Assembly: GCA_016787265.1 (NCBI GenBank)
Contig: JAEUVF010000005.1
Span: forward strand, 248,001 to 312,000
Length of the DNA: 64,000 nucleotides
Direction: 5' to 3'
DNA from: Flavipsychrobacter sp.
GTDB taxonomy: Bacteria > Bacteroidota > Bacteroidia > Chitinophagales > Chitinophagaceae
Positions 1-8,971 of the stretch are shown here, one piece after another (the first letter of the stretch is position 1; every line of letters starts with the position of its first letter). Position numbers and translations under genes: made by a program. The notes beneath the pieces were generated by a model. That model saw only the letters and a list, made by a program, of their open reading frames with translations, had not been told where the DNA came from and searched no databases.

Positions 1-140
1 GCGTCAGGAAGTTTTAAATCCCGGACTACCATGGGCAGATAAACAGACATCAGGGTGGATACAGTTCCTCCAATCGCGCTGCTTACAAAACAGATCAGGA
101 ACAAAAGCCGGTACGACTTGTTGATTGTTGTTGAATGCAT
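1..140 (-). CDS. MFS transporter, N-terminal fragment (cut by window edge)
   Basis: The minus-strand frame opens with ATG at 140 and stays open to the window edge. It encodes about 46 residues: a short polar N-terminus, a hydrophobic first helix (LLFLICFVSSAIGG) and the start of a second (MSVYLPMVV), as expected for the first helices of a major facilitator superfamily permease. The start lies 6 bases past the stop of the TonB-dependent receptor gene, so the two are almost certainly co-transcribed. An outer-membrane receptor followed by an inner-membrane permease suggests one uptake route for a shared ligand. The ligand cannot be named, and the family call rests only on this fragment. Confidence 0.6.
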   Translation of the reverse strand, partial: MHSTTINKSYRLLFLICFVSSAIGGTVSTLMSVYLPMVVRDLKLPD

Positions 141-146
141 AACTGG

Positions 147-2915
147 TTATTTTAGGAGTCCGTCGAACGTGAAGGATACATAATAAATCGCTCCAATTTG
201 CGGGGAACCAAAACTTTGATAGATCTGATGGTTCAAAATATTACTACCCCCGATTTTGATGATTCCGTTTGCTTTGGGAAGTTTTTTATTAAACTGTAAA
301 TCGAGCAGGGAGTAGGCATTGATTCTGCCCGGACGCATTCCATTAAATGTTCCATACCAGTCAAAGGCGTCCTGCCAATGCCAGCTTAACTGGAAACCGT
401 AGTTGCGATAAACATTCGGGTTACCAAATGTCATATTAGCGCTGTATTCCGGTGTATTGAAGGCAGGTACATTATTCGGATTTGCATCCAGTAAATTGAA
501 GGATGCCCAGGTGATATTGCCACCAATCTGATAGCCCTTTTCAGCCATATACGTGATTCCTGCTGAAACGCTTTGTGCTGAAACCTTATCAGCTGCGTTC
601 GTATATAATTGAAATGCACGTACATCACCATTCAGGATATCTGCAGCGGCATCAAAATTGGGAGTTCCATCCGAACCCAACACATTGCTTTCCGGAGCAA
701 GTACCACCGCGTTTAAAATAAAATTGGTGTAATTGCTGTAATTATAGTTGATGTCCACCAGCAATTTATTTGCATACAAGCCCTTATATCCAACTTCGAA
801 AGCTTTTTGTTTTTCAGGTTTGATATAAGGCACATCGGATTTAACCAGCAAATGTTTGTTCTCGTTAACTGCCTGCGGAAAAGGAGTTCCATTTGCCATA
901 GCCGCGCCAAATGCGGCACCAAATGCTCCTACTGATGCAGCGGTAAAGGAATTAGTATAGGCAGGTAATCCTTTGCTGTTGTTAGGTACACCTCCGAGAA
1001 TGGTTATTGGTCCAACATTCAGGTGAATATATTGATCCACCGGCGTTGGATTGCGAAACCCTGTTTGAAAGGAAGCCCTGAAATTATGTGTTTTGGCAGC
1101 GGTAAAAACAGCGGCTATCCGTGGTGTAAAATAACCGTCAAAATTTTCATTTTTGTCGTAGCGAAGAGATGCTGTCAGTTTTAATTTTTCTTCAAAAAGT
1201 TTTTTTCCAGCCTGAACAAATCCTCCAAATTCCTTAATGGTGATTTTTTGGTCTTTGTCCTGGAAGAGACTGCCATTGGTGAACATGTCGTAGTACCTGA
1301 AATTTGCACCCGCCAGTAAATCAAAAACCTGGATGGATTTGGAGAAATCATACTGACTTTCTGCATGATAAAATTTACTGTTACTGAAAACGCCGGATCC
1401 GCTCAATCCATAATTTTTTATTGAAGCATTTTTCGCTTCTTCATACTCAGTGGTGCCTGGTAAAAAACGACCCTGATCAGCAAAAGCCCGGGCTGAAGCA
1501 TGATTTGCCGGGGTTACTCCATTTATGGCCCCATTATATGCGGCCTCGTAGCGATTGAACCAAACATTGTCGGCCTGGTTGGGTTGTACAGAATTTCCAT
1601 CCAGATCGCGAACCCAGGTGCGGTTGATAAACTGACCAAGTGAACGGGTGTTGTAGGAGTCGTGTGAATTTTCTGAAACCACATAACCGCGAACATAAAA
1701 CTGGCTTCCTTTGAGTTCAATACGATGCGTCTGCAGTACGAAATTGTTCAGATCAAACCGGCTGCTCCCGGTATAACTTGCAGTTCCTCTGCCAACATTG
1801 TATTGGTAGATGGCTTCCAGATTATTATTGATGCGATAATGGAGTGCACCATTCAATTTCAAACTGTACACATCATAATTCATCAGATCCTTTTCTTCGT
1901 ATCCTGTTCTTGATACCAGTCCGATACCTTCAATAGTTCGTGAAACTTCATCCCCATATATATTCAGTGCATCGCGACCCGGGTTATTGGGGCCTCTTTG
2001 TCCGGGTGGTGTGGAAGCGCTTACATCTGAATAATTGGTGGCATACCAATCGAGTCCGCTCATATAGGAGACATTGATCTTGAAAGCAAACTTGTTATTA
2101 AACGCTTTTGCATATCTGGCTGCAACATCATAAAGCCCATGTACGCCTACGACGTCTTCACCTATATGATTGATTCCCGTTTTTGCCTGGATACTGAGTC
2201 CCTGGTATTTAAAGGGATCTTTTGTATGCATCAGAAGGGCGCCATTAAATGCCATCGGTCCATACAGGGCAGAAGCGGAACCAGGGATAATTTCAACGTT
2301 TTCAATATCAAGGTCGGATGCTCCGAATTGATTACCCACTGCAAAATTAAGTCCGGGTGTCTGGTTGTCTACTCCATCAATCAACTGCAGGAAACGCGAG
2401 TTGCCTGTACTGTTAAACCCGCGCGTATTGACCTGTTTATAAGTAAGACTGCTGGTAACCACTTCCATTCCTTTGATATGTTGCAATCCATCATAAAAAC
2501 CAAGAGAAGGATTTTCACGGATGGTGCGCTGGCTCATTTTTTCGATGGTGACCGGGGATGACAGGATATTTTCCTGAACTCTCGAAGCTGCTGTAACCAC
2601 TTCATTGAGCAGCACGGATTTTTTTGCCAGTTCAATGGTAAGATTGGAGGTTGTATTTTCAACAACAAGTTCCATTTCTTCAAAACCAGCCGATGAAACC
2701 AGGATGGTTACGGGGAGTTTTAGTTTAGTAAGGATCAGGTTAAACTGGCCTTTTTCATTACTGATGGTGCCAGCTAGTTTATCCTTGATGCGAATGCTTG
2801 CGGTTCCTACCGGCTGTTTGTTTTCTGCGTCTAGTATCGTGCCCTGGAGTGTTAAATCCTGCGCCTGAACAGAAATGGATATCCATATCAATAGTATTGA
2901 TAACAGTTGTTTCAT
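147..2915 (-). CDS. TonB-dependent receptor with carboxypeptidase-like regulatory domain
   Basis: This 922-residue protein begins with a signal peptide (cleavage near SVQAQ). A carboxypeptidase-D regulatory-like domain follows (about 22-105), then the TonB plug (about 120-230, with LIDGVDNQTPG and ASALYGPMAFNGALL) and a long beta-barrel ending in a hydrophobic/aromatic strand. It sits in the outer membrane and imports a ligand with TonB energy. No SusD partner is next to it, and it is shorter than the SusC proteins of this window, so it is more like a classical siderophore, vitamin or metal-type receptor. The upstream AhpD-like gene is 34 bases away and the downstream MFS gene 6 bases away, which suggests one operon. 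The substrate is unknown. Confidence 0.9.
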   Translation of the reverse strand: MKQLLSILLIWISISVQAQDLTLQGTILDAENKQPVGTASIRIKDKLAGTISNEKGQFNLILTKLKLPVTILVSSAGFEEMELVVENTTSNLTIELAKKSVLLNEVVTAASRVQENILSSPVTIEKMSQRTIRENPSLGFYDGLQHIKGMEVVTSSLTYKQVNTRGFNSTGNSRFLQLIDGVDNQTPGLNFAVGNQFGASDLDIENVEIIPGSASALYGPMAFNGALLMHTKDPFKYQGLSIQAKTGINHIGEDVVGVHGLYDVAARYAKAFNNKFAFKINVSYMSGLDWYATNYSDVSASTPPGQRGPNNPGRDALNIYGDEVSRTIEGIGLVSRTGYEEKDLMNYDVYSLKLNGALHYRINNNLEAIYQYNVGRGTASYTGSSRFDLNNFVLQTHRIELKGSQFYVRGYVVSENSHDSYNTRSLGQFINRTWVRDLDGNSVQPNQADNVWFNRYEAAYNGAINGVTPANHASARAFADQGRFLPGTTEYEEAKNASIKNYGLSGSGVFSNSKFYHAESQYDFSKSIQVFDLLAGANFRYYDMFTNGSLFQDKDQKITIKEFGGFVQAGKKLFEEKLKLTASLRYDKNENFDGYFTPRIAAVFTAAKTHNFRASFQTGFRNPTPVDQYIHLNVGPITILGGVPNNSKGLPAYTNSFTAASVGAFGAAFGAAMANGTPFPQAVNENKHLLVKSDVPYIKPEKQKAFEVGYKGLYANKLLVDINYNYSNYTNFILNAVVLAPESNVLGSDGTPNFDAAADILNGDVRAFQLYTNAADKVSAQSVSAGITYMAEKGYQIGGNITWASFNLLDANPNNVPAFNTPEYSANMTFGNPNVYRNYGFQLSWHWQDAFDWYGTFNGMRPGRINAYSLLDLQFNKKLPKANGIIKIGGSNILNHQIYQSFGSPQIGAIYYVSFTFDGLLK

Positions 2916-2949
2916 GATTTGCGTTGTTTTGGCTTGGTGCTTTTTAAAA

Positions 2950-3510
2950 TTATTTTTTCAGGTGGTCATACCCCTGCGGAAGGCGGTTATAACCATGTTC
3001 AACCAGCCTTTCAGCGAGCTGGTTAAAATAGGACGGGTCATCCGGCATGGCAGTAGCTAATCCGTCTACATATCGGTTGTATAAACAGAAGAGCGCAGCG
3101 ATTAATACGGCATCATGTATTTCGAGATCGGTTGCGCCTGCCTGTTTGGCTGCCTGAATGGCTGTATCAGTTACAGCTCTGCCGCTTATGCGAACGAGCC
3201 TGGCAATTTCAAGCAGCGCTTTCATTTTGTCTGAAACAGGTGCCTGATGATGGTCGTTTTTTACGCTGTTGGTGATAGCCGGATTGCCCAGTAATACATC
3301 GGCTGCTGCTGCATGAGCGGTGGTGCAAAATTGGCATTCGTTACCATTGGATACAATGGTGGCAATCAGTTCCCGCTCTCCTTCAGAGAGCGAATTGGGG
3401 CCGCGTAATAAGAATTGAGTGAGTGCCCGAATGGGTGCAGCAGTGTCCATCCGGTATTCCAGCAACCCGGTGATCCCGGGCAGGTGGGATGCTACAGGAA
3501 TATAGGGCAT
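2950..3510 (-). CDS. Carboxymuconolactone decarboxylase / AhpD-like family protein
   Basis: This 186-residue all-helical protein carries the AhpD signature: NECQFCTTAHAAAADVLLG holds the CxxC pair followed by a conserved His three residues on. In AhpD-type proteins the two cysteines and the His form the peroxidase or thiol-disulfide centre. Relatives in this family include peroxidase-related proteins and decarboxylases, so the exact reaction is open. It has no signal peptide and is presumably cytoplasmic. It lies between a small secreted protein gene and the TonB-dependent receptor gene on the same strand, so it may act on the imported compound or protect against oxidants linked to it. That link is inference from position. 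Confidence 0.85.
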   Translation of the reverse strand: MPYIPVASHLPGITGLLEYRMDTAAPIRALTQFLLRGPNSLSEGERELIATIVSNGNECQFCTTAHAAAADVLLGNPAITNSVKNDHHQAPVSDKMKALLEIARLVRISGRAVTDTAIQAAKQAGATDLEIHDAVLIAALFCLYNRYVDGLATAMPDDPSYFNQLAERLVEHGYNRLPQGYDHLKK

Positions 3511-3587
3511 AGCCTTTTATTTCAGGTGAATAGAAAATATGCCGGGAACCAGCAGGGTTCCAGGCTGTTGACAGTATTCAAATGAAA

Positions 3588-4136
3588 TCAGGCGGTGGGG
3601 GGATGAAGTTTTTCCCTGCAATAGCCATTTGCAGGAGCTGATTGGTAACGGGGGAACTGTCTTTTTATAGTATACTGAGGAGCAGTCAGTATATATGTCG
3701 GAAGGGATTGATTAAAACCAAATAGCAGATTCGCTTTTTTAATAAGCGATGTATTTTCTTCTTCACTTCCGGGCAGGTTATTCAGTTTTTTATTTACTGC
3801 ATGTCGGGCAAGTACAAGGTTGTTTTTTCCGGTATTGGGTAGACATTTCAGGAAGATGGTATCGCGACTGATTTTGATTTTTACATAACTATAATAGCGA
3901 CCCTTTATTTCAATTTCTCCATCTTCCCTCCGGTAATCAGGCCAATCATTGTTGTAAGGAACCTGAAAGGGAATTTTAATTTCTATTAATTCTTCTTCCC
4001 GGTATTGCTGGAGATCTAGTTTTTGAATCAATTGCGAGTCTGATTTTGCCTCGAGATAATCAAAAAGCCAACTATAGCCTGCAAGATTGAAGAGGCATAT
4101 AGATAACAATGCTATGGCAAAAAGCTTTTTCAGCAG
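3588..4136 (-). CDS. Small secreted or membrane-anchored protein of unknown function
   Basis: I do not recognise a family with a known role. From ATG/TTG/GTG starts the frame would begin at TTG 4109, but that cuts a good signal-like N-terminus. Reading from the CTG codons at 4136 or 4133, right after an in-frame stop, gives LLKKLFAIALLSICLFNLAGY, with a basic start and a hydrophobic core. No ATG exists in frame upstream of the conserved part. The mature part is charged (REEELIEIKIPFQVPYNNDW) and looks like a beta-rich periplasmic domain. It is the first gene of the presumed operon with the AhpD-like protein, the TonB receptor and the MFS permease, and a terminator separates it from the SusCD operon. 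Non-ATG start use is inference. Confidence 0.6.
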   Translation of the reverse strand: MLKKLFAIALLSICLFNLAGYSWLFDYLEAKSDSQLIQKLDLQQYREEELIEIKIPFQVPYNNDWPDYRREDGEIEIKGRYYSYVKIKISRDTIFLKCLPNTGKNNLVLARHAVNKKLNNLPGSEEENTSLIKKANLLFGFNQSLPTYILTAPQYTIKRQFPRYQSAPANGYCREKLHPPTA

Positions 4137-4154
4137 TTAGTTTTAGTGAATATA

Positions 4155-4198
4155 CAAAAAACGTCAAACAGATTATAAAAATCTGCCTGACGTTTTTT
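4155..4198 (-). terminator. Rho-independent terminator after the SusC/SusD operon
   Basis: An inverted repeat (ACGTCA and CAGATT arms pairing with AATCTG and TGACGT, a 2x2 internal mismatch, loop ATAAA) is flanked by A-runs on one side and T-runs on the other. It lies 28 bases after the susD-like stop, so it should end the minus-strand SusCD transcript. The symmetric A/T flanks would allow it to work in both directions. Confidence 0.8.
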
Positions 4199-4225
4199 GA
4201 AGTAGTATACCGTACTCCTAAAGAA

Positions 4226-5617
4226 TTAGTACCCTCCGTTTTGTGTCATATTAGGGTTGGCATCCATTTCGGATTGTGGTATTGGCAGGATTCGTTTATC
4301 AAATGGATAAGGAATATTTCTTGCTGCTGCAGGTGCATTTGCACTTCGGGCAATCGGCCGTTTCAATCGGTTCAGATCATGAAAACGCTGACCCTCAAAC
4401 GCAAGTTCTTTCCTCCTTTCTGTAAGAATATCTTCCAATAACTGATTACCGGATGAGCTGTATCCTGCAAACGCGGGGTCTCTACGGGTTGCCACAGCAT
4501 TCAGGTAGGAAAGGGCCGCGGCATCATCGGTTCCCACGGAAGCTTCAGCAGCCATCAGGTACACATCACTTAGCCTGAGAACCTTGGTATCGTCCCGGTC
4601 CGTAGCAATGTTGACATATTTATTAACGAATATGGATGGCACACCACCACGAACGCCAGCTTCAAATAACTGCCGGCGAATATCTGTCTCTGAATACAAG
4701 GCAAATAACTCAGGGGCACATAGAAAATCACCGTATCCGCTTTGATTGTAAATATTACCCAACGCATCAAATCCCAGATTGGTTACAGCATCAGAGGAAA
4801 CTTCAAACAAGGTTTCCAGTTTATTGGTTAGTGGTGCTGCGTTCCTCCAATAGGCGACATAATTATCAACACCAACCAGTGTAAAACTATTGGAATTGAT
4901 AACCTCCAGGGCGGCTGCACGTGCAGCTGTTTTATCCCCTTTGCTAAGCTGGACTCTCGCTTCCAGTGCTTTAACTGCCAGCTTACTGAACCGGGAAGAA
5001 TTGGAATAATCACCCAGTAAGCTGTACGCCTGGTTCAGGTCTGATAAAATTTGCGCATATACTTCTCCAACTGTATTCCGGCCTGGTTTCAGGGTTGGAT
5101 TGAAATTCAGAACTATGGGAACTCCCGGCGCATCTGCAGATTCTGTGTAGGGCTTCGCAAAAAACCGGATCAATTCAAAATAGATAAGCGCCCGGAGCGC
5201 ATATGCTTCCCCTTTATAGGTTTTAATCGCGGGTGTTTCCTGAATGGAGGAATTGATGATATTGTTGGAACGTAAAATACTGGTATACGCATTTGACCAC
5301 ATCAATAAGGCATTGCCATCCGCAATGGATTGGGCAAATTGATTAAACTGTGTATACCGGTTGGAATTGGAAACGGATTGGTAAGTATTATCTCCCAAAA
5401 GATCACCTAATAATGGAATACTTCTACCATACAGATCAATAGTGCGCAAACCAGAATAATTTCCGCGCACTGCGATCAGGAGATCAGCTTCTGATTGAAT
5501 AGCGTCCTCCACCGGTAATGCGTTGTATGGTTTTTTTTCCAGGTATTCCTTGCTGCAACTGCTTACGGTTACAGCCAGCAAAAGGGCTACTGCTATTTTA
5601 GTTCGTATACGTTTCAT
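4226..5617 (-). CDS. SusD/RagB-family outer-membrane lipoprotein
   Basis: This 463-residue protein has a lipoprotein signal with the lipobox ending at Cys21 (VTVSSC) and the N-terminal pattern of SusD/RagB proteins (YLEKKPYNALPVEDAIQSE). The helical TPR-like core contains AYALRALIYFELIRFFAKPY, and the C-terminal part holds LTERRKELAFEGQRFHDL, both hallmarks of the family. SusD proteins sit on the cell surface as a lid on the SusC channel and bind the nutrient. The gene follows the SusC gene by 17 bases. At 463 residues it is on the short side for the family. No glycosidase or other enzyme adjoins the pair, so the substrate cannot be predicted. Confidence 0.93.
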   Translation of the reverse strand: MKRIRTKIAVALLLAVTVSSCSKEYLEKKPYNALPVEDAIQSEADLLIAVRGNYSGLRTIDLYGRSIPLLGDLLGDNTYQSVSNSNRYTQFNQFAQSIADGNALLMWSNAYTSILRSNNIINSSIQETPAIKTYKGEAYALRALIYFELIRFFAKPYTESADAPGVPIVLNFNPTLKPGRNTVGEVYAQILSDLNQAYSLLGDYSNSSRFSKLAVKALEARVQLSKGDKTAARAAALEVINSNSFTLVGVDNYVAYWRNAAPLTNKLETLFEVSSDAVTNLGFDALGNIYNQSGYGDFLCAPELFALYSETDIRRQLFEAGVRGGVPSIFVNKYVNIATDRDDTKVLRLSDVYLMAAEASVGTDDAAALSYLNAVATRRDPAFAGYSSSGNQLLEDILTERRKELAFEGQRFHDLNRLKRPIARSANAPAAARNIPYPFDKRILPIPQSEMDANPNMTQNGGY

Positions 5618-5634
5618 GTTTCTTGATTTGTGGA

Positions 5635-8600
5635 TTAAAAGCCAAGGTTGAGTCCGACAGTTATGGTTTTCGGAATAAAAATGTTCAGGTTGGTTTGACT
5701 GTTGATGCCCTGCTCCGGATCCCAGGGCAGATTTTTATCTCTCACCCAGGTAAAGAGGTTGGTTCCTCTTACATAAAAATTGGCATTGCTAAACCCTAGA
5801 GGCTTGAGTACCATACCGGGCACCTGGTAGTTAAGGGTTATATCGCGTAAGCGGATATAATCTCCTTTATAGATATAAAGGGTTGAGGCATTTTGAGCAA
5901 GCTTGTTGCCATTATAAATGTATTTGGGAAGAGCTGTGTTATCACCTGGATTTTTCCATCTATCCGTGTATTGACGAAGGATTTTATTGAAACCGCCTCC
6001 GTTTCCACTACCCATGTAAAAACCCGCCCAGGTGTCCTGCACATAATTGCCTGCGTTGTAATAGAACTGTGCGTCCAGGCTGAAATTTTTAAATCGGAAC
6101 CGGTTGTTTATCGCGCCGAAATAACGTGGAGTGGCAGAGCCATAAATGACCCGTTGTGCCTGGTTCCAGTTATTGGTTGTTTCTTTTCTGGTGCCATCGG
6201 TGTACCAGAGCGGATCTCCTGATTGTGGATCTACACCGGCCCAAGCCCGCAGGTAGAAAGATTGGAAATCATATCCCGGCCTACGCATAAACACACCTGC
6301 AAGAATATCCTGGTTGTTGACTGTTTCCAGAATTTTATTTTGATTGAGTGCATAGTTGATGGAAAGATCCCAATCAAATGATTTGGCTTTAATCAATGTA
6401 AGTCCCAGGTTGATTTCAATTCCCTTGTTCTCCATAGATCCAAAATTTCCACGGATAGTGCCAAAACCGGAGGAGCGCGACAATGGCGCGTCTAATAACA
6501 GATTGGTTGTTTTCCGGTTATAATAATCAGCGTTTAACCGTACCCGGTTGTTGAACATGGCCAGGTCAATACCAACGTTAAAAGGCTTATTCAGTTCCCA
6601 GGTTAAATCCAGGTTTCCAATATTATTGGGAGCACTGCCTGGCTGCTGGTTGTAGTTGAATCCAAATCCATAGGTTGGTTGCCAGTCGTAGTTTCCTATC
6701 GAGGCATTCCCGTTGGTGCCATATGAGGCCCGTATTTTCAATTGTTGGATGGCATCAATTTGCTGTATGAACTTCTCCTGGTCCAGGTTCCAGGAAATGC
6801 CCGCTGACCAGAAATTACCATATCGGTTGTTGCTGCCAAATCTGCTGGAACCATCCCTGCGAAAAGAACCGCTTACAACAAAACGATCCTGAAAATTAAT
6901 GTTAAGCGAAGAGAGGGCAGAGGCAAATGAATAGTCTGATCCCGTTGCAGAAGCTGCAATGGGAGTAGCTGCCACTACAGGCAGGGTTAATACCGAGGTA
7001 GCCGGAAATCCTTCTGCCTGGATATTGCTCTGAAAGGTTCTGGAATCCTGGGCTTCATAGCCTGCCTGCAGGTTGAGTTTCAGATCCTTTTCTGGAAGAA
7101 GTGCAAGCTGGTAGTCGAGTAAGTTGGTAAAACTGTAGTTGAACAGTCTTGTGTAAAAGGAGAAGCCCCGTCCATTTGCAGTTTGACCATCACCATGAAA
7201 TGGGTTGTTATAATTGTTTTCTTCCAGTACGTTATAATCCATGCCAAATCGGGAAGTGAATTTCAGATTAGGCAGGATTTTGTAATCGGCCTGGAAGGAG
7301 CCGCGTAAACCCAGTTGTTTCAGATTTCTTTTATCCAGTTTTGAAACTGCAACCGGATTAAAAATTACACCATTGGGAAAATCCGGTGCTCCATAGTTTA
7401 GTGATCCGTCTTCTTTATAGGCTTGTTTAGAAGGCAATAGAAAATATGCATTTAATATTGGATTACCGAATGCGCCTCCTGTGAGAGGTGCTTCCTGGTT
7501 TACAAACCCCGCTGTTATCGTACCGGAAAAAGTAAGTTTATCAGTGGCTTTATTAACCAGGCTGATTGCGCCATTATACCGCTTGAATCCACTTGCAATG
7601 GAAACCCCATCCTGCCGAAAATAGCCTCCGGATAAGTTAAAAGTGGTACGATCGTTTCCTCCGGATGCACTTAGATTCACCTGTTGCTGATTGGCTTTTC
7701 TGGTAACTGCATTCAGCCAGTCAAAATCGACTCCATTACCAAATCCAAAATTGGCAGTCATTACCTGGTTGACATTTGCAGGTGTAGCAAGATTAGCGTT
7801 GATTAATCCTTCCCTTGTTAATTCAAAATATTCTGCAGCATTTAAAGGACGGTACCGGTTGTTGTAATACGCGATATCATTCTGTCCGATTTCAGTATCC
7901 AGGCGAAATTTTGTTTTTCCTGATTTTCCTTTTTTGGTTGTAATCAGGATCACTCCGTTGGCTGCTCTGGAGCCATATAAGGATGCAGCAGAAGCATCTT
8001 TTAAAACAGAGATACTTTCAATATCATTTGGATTGAGCGTGCTTAGCAAATTTGCGGATGTGGTAATGCGCGAAGCATCCCCACTGTTTACCGGAATACC
8101 ATCTATTACCCAGAGCGGTTCAGAACTGGCGTTGATGGATCCGATACCTCTCAACCGAATTTGCTGAATGGCTCCGGGAGCACCGGATGCGGCAGCAGAC
8201 TGGAGTCCGGGTACTGCTCCCTGCAGTGCTTTATCCACGGAAGTAAAAGGCCGGTTTTCAATATCTGCAGCTTTTACGGTATTGATTGCTCCGGTCAGTT
8301 CCGGTTTCTTAATGGTGCCATAGGCGACTACCACCACTTCTGAGAGGTCATCAGTACTGGATTCCAATCGGATTGAAATTGGGGTAGTGCTGATTCCGAT
8401 TTCACGGCTTTTAAAATTGACGGAACTAATTACAAGCGTTTTGGCATTATTGGGAACCAGCAAACTGAATTTTCCATCAACATCCGTACTGGTGCCTACC
8501 CTTGTTCCTTTTACAAGGACATTGGCATTGGCCAGTGGTTCCCCATTTTTGTTGGTAACTGTGCCGGAGACATTTTTATCCTGAGCAGTGGCCTGCTGGA

Positions 8601-8646
8601 AAAATGCAAGTAGGCACATGAAAAAAATCATGCATTTACTTCTCAT
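5635..8646 (-). CDS. SusC/RagA-family TonB-linked outer-membrane transporter
   Basis: This 1003-residue protein has a signal peptide ending near ATAQ, a carboxypeptidase-D regulatory-like domain (GTVTNKNGEPLANANVLVKG), the SusC-specific box LSEVVVVAYGT, a plug (about 110-230, with IRLRGIGSINASSEPLWVIDG and ASLYGSRAANGVILITTKKG) and a 22-strand-type barrel. It forms the TonB-driven channel for the nutrient caught by the SusD protein encoded just downstream. The pair makes a two-gene operon, with a terminator after it. A perfect 17-base inverted repeat sits 11 bases ahead of the start codon and may control expression. No ECF sigma or anti-sigma gene adjoins it. Confidence 0.95.
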   Translation of the reverse strand: MRSKCMIFFMCLLAFFQQATAQDKNVSGTVTNKNGEPLANANVLVKGTRVGTSTDVDGKFSLLVPNNAKTLVISSVNFKSREIGISTTPISIRLESSTDDLSEVVVVAYGTIKKPELTGAINTVKAADIENRPFTSVDKALQGAVPGLQSAAASGAPGAIQQIRLRGIGSINASSEPLWVIDGIPVNSGDASRITTSANLLSTLNPNDIESISVLKDASAASLYGSRAANGVILITTKKGKSGKTKFRLDTEIGQNDIAYYNNRYRPLNAAEYFELTREGLINANLATPANVNQVMTANFGFGNGVDFDWLNAVTRKANQQQVNLSASGGNDRTTFNLSGGYFRQDGVSIASGFKRYNGAISLVNKATDKLTFSGTITAGFVNQEAPLTGGAFGNPILNAYFLLPSKQAYKEDGSLNYGAPDFPNGVIFNPVAVSKLDKRNLKQLGLRGSFQADYKILPNLKFTSRFGMDYNVLEENNYNNPFHGDGQTANGRGFSFYTRLFNYSFTNLLDYQLALLPEKDLKLNLQAGYEAQDSRTFQSNIQAEGFPATSVLTLPVVAATPIAASATGSDYSFASALSSLNINFQDRFVVSGSFRRDGSSRFGSNNRYGNFWSAGISWNLDQEKFIQQIDAIQQLKIRASYGTNGNASIGNYDWQPTYGFGFNYNQQPGSAPNNIGNLDLTWELNKPFNVGIDLAMFNNRVRLNADYYNRKTTNLLLDAPLSRSSGFGTIRGNFGSMENKGIEINLGLTLIKAKSFDWDLSINYALNQNKILETVNNQDILAGVFMRRPGYDFQSFYLRAWAGVDPQSGDPLWYTDGTRKETTNNWNQAQRVIYGSATPRYFGAINNRFRFKNFSLDAQFYYNAGNYVQDTWAGFYMGSGNGGGFNKILRQYTDRWKNPGDNTALPKYIYNGNKLAQNASTLYIYKGDYIRLRDITLNYQVPGMVLKPLGFSNANFYVRGTNLFTWVRDKNLPWDPEQGINSQTNLNIFIPKTITVGLNLGF

Positions 8647-8657
8647 ACTGTTAGAAT

Positions 8658-8674
8658 TTGGTTTGTTAAACCAA
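8658..8674. promoter_or_regulatory. Perfect inverted repeat just upstream of the susC-like start
   Basis: TTGGTTT-GTT-AAACCAA is a perfect 7-base inverted repeat with a 3-base loop, ending 11 bases before the ATG at 8646. It could be a protein operator or, in the mRNA, a hairpin near the start codon. There is no T-run after it in the direction of transcription, so it is not a terminator. Confidence 0.4.
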
Positions 8675-8891
8675 TGAAATTAGCCGACCACCGAATGGTG
8701 TTACATACGAATCAATGAGCTAACTGGTTTATCTAACAGAAAGCCGGTATCTGTCTATGAAAGGCGTACATATCTTTTAAATGAAAACGGGATGTAGAAA
8801 CACCCCGAGTTCGTTACAAATCACATAAATGTAACATGAGAAAATTAGTATGTAGCTTTTTGCTTTACGAATCAAATCTACAGTTACATAC
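8675..8891. other. Gene-free upstream region of the SusCD operon
   Basis: No plausible gene is seen here. The stretch is AT-rich and should hold the promoter of the SusCD operon, but no convincing TAnnTTTG element with a well-spaced TTTG was found. Two GTTAG copies (in GTTAGATAAACCAGTTAG, minus strand, around 8719-8736) are the only other small repeat noticed. Confidence 0.3.
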
Positions 8892-8927
8892 AAAAGGCCT
8901 GTCCGAATTTCAACGAACAGGCCTTTT
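8892..8927 (-). terminator. Terminator after the aldehyde reductase gene
   Basis: AAAAGGCCTGT and ACAGGCCTTTT form a perfect 11-base stem around a 14-base loop, with T-rich tails on both strands. It lies about 45 bases after the stop of the minus-strand alcohol dehydrogenase gene and ahead of the SusCD promoter region, so it isolates the two units. Confidence 0.85.
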
Positions 8928-8971
8928 AATGCTACAGATGGTTTTAGTCGACTGAAATAGCGATTTCAGTA

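Noticed and set aside
2139..2561. 140-codon plus-strand open frame
   Set aside because: It is antisense to the TonB-dependent receptor and has no domain features.
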